11,442 nt of DNA from Bacteroidales bacterium (GTDB lineage Bacteria; Bacteroidota; Bacteroidia; Bacteroidales; UBA932): positions 1 to 11,442 of the forward strand of contig JAIKYL010000149.1 of assembly GCA_024683255.1 (NCBI GenBank), in the 5' to 3' direction. Of this stretch, positions 6,113 through 11,442 are shown one piece after another (position 1 is the first letter of the stretch; each line of letters opens with the position of its first letter). Under the pieces are notes generated by a model. It was not told where the DNA came from. It worked only from the letters and a program-made list of their open reading frames with translations, and made no database searches. The translations under genes were made by a program, and so were the position numbers.

Positions 6113-8503
6113 ATGATACTTTCCAAGAGATGGATGGCCGCATTGGCAGGCCTCTTCTTCCTCTGCGGCGCCGCATGGGCCCAGAGCATGATGTCGGATG
6201 AGCAGGTGCTGGAATATGCCCAGCAGGGCCTTGCAGAAGGAAAAAGCCGGGATGAACTGGTGCAGGAACTGGCCCTTCGCGGTGTTAACCGCGCCCAGGC
6301 CGAAAGAGTTTTCGCCCTGTATCAGAGCCGCCAGGCCAATAATTCCAATATGCCGGAGCTTAGAGAGGACAGCCGCAGCCACGTTGTGAACCCGCTGCTG
6401 GATACTACTGCTTACGAACCGGTGGCTGCGCCCGCAACGCCCCAGGTATACGGCCGTAACATTTTCAACAACAGAAATCTTAATTTCGCTCCCAGTGAGA
6501 ATCTGGCCACCCCGCGCAATTACAAGCTGGGGCCCGGAGATGAGGTAATTATAGACATTTTCGGCCGCAACCAGACCACTCTGCGCAGCACCATTTCCCC
6601 GGAAGGCAGCATCAACGTGGATTTACTGGGACCGCTGTATTTGAATGGCATGACGGTGGAGGAGGCCAATAACTACCTCCGGAAGCGCCTTTCCCGGATT
6701 TATGGCGGTATGTCGGGCTCCGGCACGGATATGCGCCTGAGCCTGGGCCAGATCAGAACCATCCAGGTGAACGTTTTGGGAGACGTGACCAATCCCGGTA
6801 CTTATCAGCTTTCGGCCTTTGCCACGGCCTTCCATGCCCTTTACAGGGCCGGCGGAATCCAGGATCCGGGTACCGTCCGTAACATCAAGGTGGTGCGCGG
6901 AGACAAAGTGGCCGGACTGGTAGACGTTTACGAGTTCCTGCTCAAAGGTAATTCCGGCAGCGATATCCGTCTGGAAGAAGGGGACGTCATCCTGGTATCC
7001 CCGTATTCCTGCCTGGTAACGGTGGAAGGCGGCGTCAAGCGCCCCATGCAGTTTGAAATGAAGACCGGTGAAACCCTTGCCAACCTCATTGAGTATGCCG
7101 GCGGTTTTGCTACGGGAGCCAATCAGTCCTTTGTCACCGTAATCCGCCAGGACAACAAGAGCTTTGAAGTCCGTACCGTGGAAGAGGCAGACTACGAGTC
7201 CTTTACCCTCAGAAGCGGAGACCGCATTGAAGTGGGTGAACTGCAGTCCCTGTTCCAGAACCGCATTGCCATCCATGGCGCAGTTTATTTCCCTGGAACT
7301 TATGAACTGGGAGAGGTCCGTACCGCCAAGGGTCTGGTGGAAAGGGCCGGCGGTCTGTTGCCGGAAGCCTTCGGCAACCGCGTGGTTATCAATCGTGAGC
7401 ATCCGGATAAGACCAAGGAGGTTTTCTCCGTGAATCTCTCGGATATCCTGGATGGCAAAGCTCCGGATTTTGTTCTTCAGAACAATGATGAGCTGTATAT
7501 TGCCAGTAGCTTTGAACTCAAGGACCAGGGAACCATGACCATCTCCGGTATGGTTAAGCAGCCCGGTTCTTTCCCGTTTGCAGAGAACACCACCATCGAG
7601 GACTTCATTATCCTGGCCGGCGGTTTGCAGGACGGTGCTTCCACCTCCCGTGTGGATGTAACCCGCCGCAAGAAGGATTCCAACGGTACGGTGGCAACCA
7701 ACGATATCGGCGAGCTCTATTCCTTCCCCATTAAAAACGGTCTGGTGGCCGACGGAGACCGCTCCTTTGTGCTGGAGCCCTACGATGAGGTGGTGGTTCA
7801 CAGGAGCCCTTCCTATAACGAGCAGCATCACTTTACCGTGAACGGAGAGGTGAACTTCCCGGGCACCTATTCCCTCACTTCGCGCGAGGAAAGGATCTCG
7901 GACATTGTAAAGAAGGCCGGTGGATTAACCCAGTTCGCCTATGCCGATGGCGCCCGCCTTATCCGGGTGGCAACGGAGGAAGAACTCCGTATGGCCAACG
8001 AAATGGTGGATATCATTGAACAGAAACTGGATACCACGGACGTCAATGCCCGCCGGGCAACCAATCCCTCCTTCACCGTGGCCATTGACCTGGCCAAGGC
8101 CCTGGCCAATCCGGGCGGGGATGAAGATGTGATCCTGCGGGAGGACGATGTTCTGGAGATTCCGGTCATGAGCAATGTGGTGCGCATCCACGGTGCCGTG
8201 AAGTATCCTACAGCCGTGAACTACGACGGCTCCATGAAGGCCGGTGCGTACATCAAGGCCGCCGGCGGATATGACGAACAGGCTCTCCGCTCCAAGGCTT
8301 ATGTGGTGAACATGGGCGGCCGCGCCAAGAAGCTCCGTTCCTGGACCAAGATTGAACCGGGCGCAGAAATCTATGTGCCTTTCAAGAAGAAGGAGAAGAA
8401 GGAATTCAACTATGCGGCCGTAAGCGCCATTGCCGCCGCTGCCTCTTCGCTGGGTACCATGTCCATGACAATCCTGTACATTATCAATTACACCAAAAAG
8501 TAA
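6113..8503 (+). CDS. Wza-like outer-membrane polysaccharide export protein with six SLBB repeats
   Basis: 796 residues. Members form the periplasm-spanning, outer-membrane ring through which capsule or exopolysaccharide leaves the cell. Residues 1-25 are a signal peptide ending GAAWAQS; there is no lipobox Cys, unlike E. coli Wza. A helical segment (26-74) precedes the polysaccharide export domain (134-220, beginning NYKLGPGDEVIIDIFG). Six SLBB beta-grasp units follow, each with G-V-x-x-P near its start and AGG about 20-25 residues later, starting near residues 223, 306, 389, 479, 578 and 694. The end (767-793) is a hydrophobic helix, AAVSAIAAAASSLG onward, placed like the helix that builds the outer-membrane barrel in Wza. 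At about twice the length of Wza the extra SLBB units would make a longer channel. The ATG at 6113 is chosen because the upstream TTG is within the promoter. The Wzz-type gene follows after 6 nt. Confidence 0.93.
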   Translation: MILSKRWMAALAGLFFLCGAAWAQSMMSDEQVLEYAQQGLAEGKSRDELVQELALRGVNRAQAERVFALYQSRQANNSNMPELREDSRSHVVNPLLDTTAYEPVAAPATPQVYGRNIFNNRNLNFAPSENLATPRNYKLGPGDEVIIDIFGRNQTTLRSTISPEGSINVDLLGPLYLNGMTVEEANNYLRKRLSRIYGGMSGSGTDMRLSLGQIRTIQVNVLGDVTNPGTYQLSAFATAFHALYRAGGIQDPGTVRNIKVVRGDKVAGLVDVYEFLLKGNSGSDIRLEEGDVILVSPYSCLVTVEGGVKRPMQFEMKTGETLANLIEYAGGFATGANQSFVTVIRQDNKSFEVRTVEEADYESFTLRSGDRIEVGELQSLFQNRIAIHGAVYFPGTYELGEVRTAKGLVERAGGLLPEAFGNRVVINREHPDKTKEVFSVNLSDILDGKAPDFVLQNNDELYIASSFELKDQGTMTISGMVKQPGSFPFAENTTIEDFIILAGGLQDGASTSRVDVTRRKKDSNGTVATNDIGELYSFPIKNGLVADGDRSFVLEPYDEVVVHRSPSYNEQHHFTVNGEVNFPGTYSLTSREERISDIVKKAGGLTQFAYADGARLIRVATEEELRMANEMVDIIEQKLDTTDVNARRATNPSFTVAIDLAKALANPGGDEDVILREDDVLEIPVMSNVVRIHGAVKYPTAVNYDGSMKAGAYIKAAGGYDEQALRSKAYVVNMGGRAKKLRSWTKIEPGAEIYVPFKKKEKKEFNYAAVSAIAAAASSLGTMSMTILYIINYTKK

Positions 8504-8509
8504 TCGGCC

Positions 8510-9637
8510 ATGGAAGAGTATCAGAACAACAATCCCGGAATTCAGGAAACTTCCGACGAGCTTGAGATTGACTGGATGGGTATCTTCACCAAGATTCTCA
8601 AGCACTGGAAACAGATATTCCTCATTTCCTTCATTTTCGGTGTTCTGGGCATAGTGTCTGCGCTCACCATGACGCGCAAGTACAATGTGACCATGACCCT
8701 GGCTCCGGAAGTGGCCAACCGTACCTCCAGCAGCCTTAGCAGCATTACCAGCATGCTGGGCTTGAGCGGTGCCACGCTAAACCCGGGCACGGATGCCATG
8801 AACATCACCCTGTTCCCGGAGATTTGCCAGAGCACTCCGTTCCTGGCCGGCCTGCTGGATGTTCCCCTCACTTCCTTCGTTTCTGAAAAGCAGAAGGAAG
8901 CCGGCGTGCAACCCATGCACACTACGGTCTATAAGCATTTGTCCGGCGAGGACAAAGAAAAGAAGGGCCTCTCCAAATGGCTGGATTCTTTAAAGAAGAA
9001 TAAGGACGAAAAGCCTTATACCGGTGTGGAAGATGCCACGGAGCTCAGTCCCAAGGAGGCACGCGTCGTCAAACGTCTGGGTCAGAGCGTATCGGCCGAT
9101 GTGGACAAGAAAACCGGCGTCACCACCATTTCCGTCACCATGGACGACAGGATGATGGCCAAACAGCTGGCCGATACGGTTTGCAACCGCCTGCAGGTGT
9201 ATGTGTCGGATTATCGCACCAAAAAAGCCATTGCAGACTACGAGTATTACGTAATGCTGGCCGATGAGGCCCATGCGGATCTGGTACAGAAGCAGAATGC
9301 TTATGCCCGTTCCGTGGACTATGACCGCAGCGTTTTCCTGCAGAGTGCCCAGTCGGAAAAGGAACGTCTTCGCAGTGAGGCTTCCCTGGCCAACGAAATC
9401 TATTCCCAGATGGCCCAGCAGCGTGAACTGGCCCGGGCCAAGATCCAGGAAGAGAAGCCGGTTTATGCCGTTGTTCAGCCGGCCACCTTGCCTCAGCAGG
9501 CAACCAACAGCCGTGCAAAGCGCGTCCTCATCTGGGGCTTTGTGGGCTTTTTCCTTTCCCTGGCCTGGTATGGCTTTGGCGCAGAATTCTTCAAGAAAAT
9601 GCGTACCGACGTAAAGGAGAAGCTGGACAAAGAGTAA
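8510..9637 (+). CDS. Wzz-type polysaccharide chain-length determinant (co-polymerase), no kinase domain
   Basis: 375 residues with the PCP (Wzz) layout: cytoplasmic N-terminus, first membrane helix at about 36-53 (IFLISFIFGVLGIVSAL), a large periplasmic part with predicted coiled coil at about 235-315, the pre-membrane Pro segment VVQPATLPQQ at 321-330, and a second helix at about 338-356. Such proteins sit in the inner membrane, set the length of the polysaccharide made by Wzy and dock with the Wza channel. Only a short basic tail (to 375) follows the second helix, with no Walker A/B motifs or Tyr cluster, so the BY-kinase found in many Wzc proteins is absent. That places it with class 1 or the split systems; a separate kinase may exist elsewhere. 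The stop of the SLBB gene is 6 nt upstream, so the two are co-transcribed and likely act as one export complex. Confidence 0.9.
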   Translation: MEEYQNNNPGIQETSDELEIDWMGIFTKILKHWKQIFLISFIFGVLGIVSALTMTRKYNVTMTLAPEVANRTSSSLSSITSMLGLSGATLNPGTDAMNITLFPEICQSTPFLAGLLDVPLTSFVSEKQKEAGVQPMHTTVYKHLSGEDKEKKGLSKWLDSLKKNKDEKPYTGVEDATELSPKEARVVKRLGQSVSADVDKKTGVTTISVTMDDRMMAKQLADTVCNRLQVYVSDYRTKKAIADYEYYVMLADEAHADLVQKQNAYARSVDYDRSVFLQSAQSEKERLRSEASLANEIYSQMAQQRELARAKIQEEKPVYAVVQPATLPQQATNSRAKRVLIWGFVGFFLSLAWYGFGAEFFKKMRTDVKEKLDKE

Positions 9638-9667
9638 AGGCCCTTTTCCGTTTTGGCCGGCTTTTTG
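9638..9667 (+). terminator. Weak possible terminator after the Wzz-type gene
   Basis: Directly after the stop, GGCC (9639-9642) can pair with GGCC (9655-9658) across a T-rich loop, and flanking AAAG can add pairs with CTTT past a short bulge; a run of five T follows. The stem is short and imperfect, so read-through into the lipoprotein gene is possible. Confidence 0.3.
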
Positions 9668-9674
9668 CTAAAGT

Positions 9675-9688
9675 GGTGTAAAAACACC
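9675..9688 (+). repeat. Small hairpin just before the lipoprotein start
   Basis: GGTGT, loop AAAA, ACACC: a perfect 5-bp stem ending 8 nt before the ATG at 9697. No clear TAnnTTTG promoter is visible between the Wzz-type gene and this ATG, so it is probably in a leader or intercistronic RNA where it could affect translation or RNA processing. Confidence 0.4.
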
Positions 9689-9696
9689 CTACAGCC

Positions 9697-10905
9697 ATGA
9701 AAAGAATAATGAATTTTCTGTCAATGGCCGCGATAGTGGTCATGGCAGCCGCCGGATGCACTAAATACGTTCCGTTCTATCCCGGAGGTGGTGATAATCC
9801 GGAGAATCCTTCCCGTCCGGGCGGAGGCCAGGGCGGCAATGAGCAGGGAGGCGGAGAGGTCACTATCAAGGAGTGCACCAACTGGGGCCTCAATTATGTG
9901 GGTCGGGCCGATTATAAGGAGCAGGACGGAAGCGTGTCCCGCGTAGAGGAATTCCAGTTCAACTATCCTGGAAATGCGTATTTCCTTGTCCGCAGCATTA
10001 CGGACGAAGATTTCAAGGCTTGGTATAACAACGACGTGAAGGAGTTCATGAAGGGAGAGGTGAACGATGTGGTTACCACGGCCAAGAACAACAAAGTAGA
10101 GTTGTCCACCCTCCTGTTTGACCACTCCACCGGAACCGTGTATTTTGACATGCTCATCCACGGAGAGTATACCACTTATATGATTGAGATCTCCAAGAAT
10201 GGGGAGATGACGGGCAATTATGCCAAGATCCGTCATACCGTAGTGGAAGAGCAGGCGGTGGAAAGCTACCTCAAGTGGCTGGGAAAATGGCATGTGGGAG
10301 ACGGTTATGTGGGATACGACATTACCATATCGGCCTGCGAGAACAACTATCTGTACTACGTGGACGGCTGGGAGACCGGCAGCGCCGTACAGGAGCAGAT
10401 GAACATGGAACGTGACTGGATCTTTGCCCGCTACCGCAACTCGGACGGCAACCTGTACTTCTACGGCCAGTACCTGATGAGCTATGACGACGAGGCTCTG
10501 GGCACCTATGTGGATCAGATGTTCGTTGGAACCTATCTCACCAGCAGCTCGGATTCTAACGGTATCGTGGACGAGGAAGGTGCGGACTATAATTACGACA
10601 TAGCCCATGCCAAGATTGCCGATAATGGCAAGATCAGCATCGTTCCGGAGTCCTTCACCTTTGACAATGGATTCGTTGCCACCTACCACACCATGCGCTA
10701 TTCCCGCTTCTGCTATGACGAGAGCAACTGGGCCCACTACAACAACAGCGGCGTTCCTTCCCTGCCGCTGGTGATGGAGAAGATGCCGGGAACCGGTGCT
10801 ACGGCCCTTAAGCCGGCACAGCGCATTGCTTCCAAGGCTGCACTCCGGCGCGTCCAGCTTCGCAGGCACGTTCCCAAGCAGACCAGAACTTACAAGGCAG
10901 AATAA
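9697..10905 (+). CDS. Surface-type lipoprotein, unknown function, with basic C-terminal tail
   Basis: 402 residues. The lipoprotein signal has KR at 2-3, a hydrophobic core AAIVVMA and lipobox AAGC with Cys at 21. A Gly/Pro/Asn-rich linker (30-54) follows, typical of Bacteroidota lipoproteins that hold a domain off the membrane. The body may be two domains: about 55-180 (starting CTNWGLNYVGRADY, rich in alternating strands) and about 190-360, beginning YLKWLGKWHVGDG and DITISACENN, a strand pattern seen in many Bacteroidota lipoproteins of unknown role. The last 31 residues (372-402) contain 11 Lys/Arg and only one acid, the final residue. I do not recognise a named family or active site. It follows the export pair after 59 nt, with only a weak terminator between, so a link to surface polysaccharide is possible but unproven. 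A clear terminator closes the unit. Cys60 and later cysteines (214, 339) are unpaired by pattern. Confidence 0.82.
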   Translation: MKRIMNFLSMAAIVVMAAAGCTKYVPFYPGGGDNPENPSRPGGGQGGNEQGGGEVTIKECTNWGLNYVGRADYKEQDGSVSRVEEFQFNYPGNAYFLVRSITDEDFKAWYNNDVKEFMKGEVNDVVTTAKNNKVELSTLLFDHSTGTVYFDMLIHGEYTTYMIEISKNGEMTGNYAKIRHTVVEEQAVESYLKWLGKWHVGDGYVGYDITISACENNYLYYVDGWETGSAVQEQMNMERDWIFARYRNSDGNLYFYGQYLMSYDDEALGTYVDQMFVGTYLTSSSDSNGIVDEEGADYNYDIAHAKIADNGKISIVPESFTFDNGFVATYHTMRYSRFCYDESNWAHYNNSGVPSLPLVMEKMPGTGATALKPAQRIASKAALRRVQLRRHVPKQTRTYKAE

Positions 10906-10912
10906 AAAATTT

Positions 10913-10945
10913 AACGGTCCGGTTTACAGCCGGGCCGTTTCTTTT
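10913..10945 (+). terminator. Intrinsic terminator after the lipoprotein gene
   Basis: Stem AACGGTCCGG (10913-10922) with CCGGGCCGTT (10930-10939), ten pairs including one T-G wobble, loop of 7 nt (TTTACAG), followed by TCTTTT. An A-run stands before the stem. It lies 7 nt after the stop codon. Confidence 0.88.
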
Positions 10946-10973
10946 GAAAATAGTCAAATAATTGTTAACTTGC
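10942..10973 (+). promoter_or_regulatory. Possible promoter of cysS, overlapping the upstream terminator tail
   Basis: TTTTG (10942-10946) and, exactly 19 nt later, TAACTTGC (10966-10973), two mismatches from TAnnTTTG in the last bases. The spacing is right but the -7 element is imperfect. The -33 element lies in the T-tail of the preceding terminator. Confidence 0.35.
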
Positions 10974-10983
10974 GTTAAATTGC
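10964..10983 (+). repeat. Direct tandem 10-bp repeat before cysS
   Basis: GTTAACTTGC is followed without gap by GTTAAATTGC (9 of 10 bases the same), each copy holding a TAnnTTGC core. The repeat ends directly before the ATG at 10984 and 12 nt before the preferred start at 10996. Confidence 0.6.
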
Positions 10984-10995
10984 ATGATATCAATT

Positions 10996-11442
10996 ATGAG
11001 ACCCCTGTTTCTAACCAATACTCTCACCCACAACAAGGAGCTTTTCAAGCCCATCCACGAGGGCCACGCCGGCATGTACGTGTGCGGACCCACCGTGTAT
11101 GGAGATGCCCATCTGGGCCATGCCCGGCCCGGGGTCACCTATGACGTCCTGTTCCGTCTCCTTAAATATCTGGGCTATAAGGTGCGCTATGTCCGCAACA
11201 TCACGGACGTGGGCCATCTGGAGCACGATGCCGATGAAGGGGAGGACAAGATTGCCAAGAAGGCCCGCCTGGAGCAGCTGGAACCCATGGAGGTGGTGCA
11301 GTATTATACGGAACGCTACCATGAGGCCATGCGCCTTCTCAACGTGCAGTCTCCTTCCATAGAGCCGCGTGCTTCCGGCCATATCATCGAGCAGATAGAG
11401 ACCGTGAAGAAGATCCTGGAGGCCGGTTATGCATACGAATCC
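10996..11442 (+). CDS. cysS: Cysteinyl-tRNA synthetase, N-terminal part (3'-truncated)
   Basis: Class I synthetase that activates cysteine with ATP and loads it on tRNA-Cys in the cytoplasm. The first 149 residues are present; the frame runs off the right edge. The catalytic Rossmann fold starts at once: [20 protein letters not shown] holds the Zn-ligand Cys (CGPTVY) and the class I HIGH motif as HLGH. The long stretch [20 protein letters not shown] followed by [22 protein letters not shown] is very close to Bacteroidales CysS as I remember it. Two in-frame ATGs exist: 10984 would add MISI, and the one at 10996 ([17 protein letters not shown]) begins where typical homologues begin and leaves a longer leader after the possible promoter, so it is preferred. 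The KMSKS loop and tRNA-binding domain lie outside the window. Confidence 0.96.
   Translation, partial: MRPLFLTNTLTHNKELFKPIHEGHAGMYVCGPTVYGDAHLGHARPGVTYDVLFRLLKYLGYKVRYVRNITDVGHLEHDADEGEDKIAKKARLEQLEPMEVVQYYTERYHEAMRLLNVQSPSIEPRASGHIIEQIETVKKILEAGYAYES

Noticed and set aside
6623..7831. Long open frame antisense to the SLBB gene (402 codons)
   Set aside because: Shadow of a well-supported gene; no recognisable domain and no start context.
1..11442. Mobile element, CRISPR array, phage or defence system
   Set aside because: No transposase, integrase, long terminal repeats, spaced direct repeats or defence-type domains seen on either strand; the tRNA shows no attachment-site repeat nearby.

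Overview
The window looks like ordinary chromosome from a Bacteroidota (Bacteroidales-type) bacterium with a fairly GC-rich genome. Three things point there. Several gene starts carry the phylum-specific -7 element TAnnTTTG, once with a -33 TTG at exactly 19 nt. Many exported proteins have short signal peptides ending in an Ala-Gln junction or a lipobox. The cysteinyl-tRNA synthetase fragment closely resembles Bacteroidales CysS as I remember it. A gut or rumen Alistipes/Rikenellaceae-like or uncultured relative is a reasonable guess, but genus cannot be settled from the sequence alone.

Left part (1-4136). A 5'-truncated plus-strand GlpQ-type glycerophosphodiester phosphodiesterase ends by overlapping, tail to tail, a minus-strand lipoprotein of unknown function. 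Reading on along the minus strand towards higher coordinates come a small proline-rich exported protein, proC (last step of proline synthesis), tRNA-Arg(TCT) and an exported two-domain protein of unknown function. The tRNA has a textbook promoter and its 3' end lies only 13 nt before the proC ATG, so the two are probably transcribed together.

Middle (4137-6058). A divergent promoter region separates the minus-strand block from a plus-strand pair: a PPC/DUF296-domain protein and, 4 nt later, a DcuB-type anaerobic C4-dicarboxylate transporter. Such a transporter fits fumarate respiration and succinate excretion in an anaerobe.

Right part (6059-11442). A promoter embedded in a perfect AT-rich hairpin precedes a Wza-like outer-membrane polysaccharide export protein with six SLBB repeats, followed 6 nt later by a Wzz-type chain-length/co-polymerase protein without a kinase domain. 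Together they would form the periplasm-spanning part of a Wzy-type export machine; no glycosyltransferase, flippase or polymerase gene is in the window. A surface-type lipoprotein with a Gly/Pro-rich linker and a basic C-terminal tail follows, closed by a clear intrinsic terminator. The start of cysS runs off the right edge.

I see no mobile element, CRISPR array, phage gene or defence system, and no gene-free stretch over 300 bases. The points most worth a second look are the lipoprotein whose intact signal peptide has no ATG, the tRNA-Arg/proC arrangement, the hairpin over the export-operon promoter, and the proteins without a recognised family.
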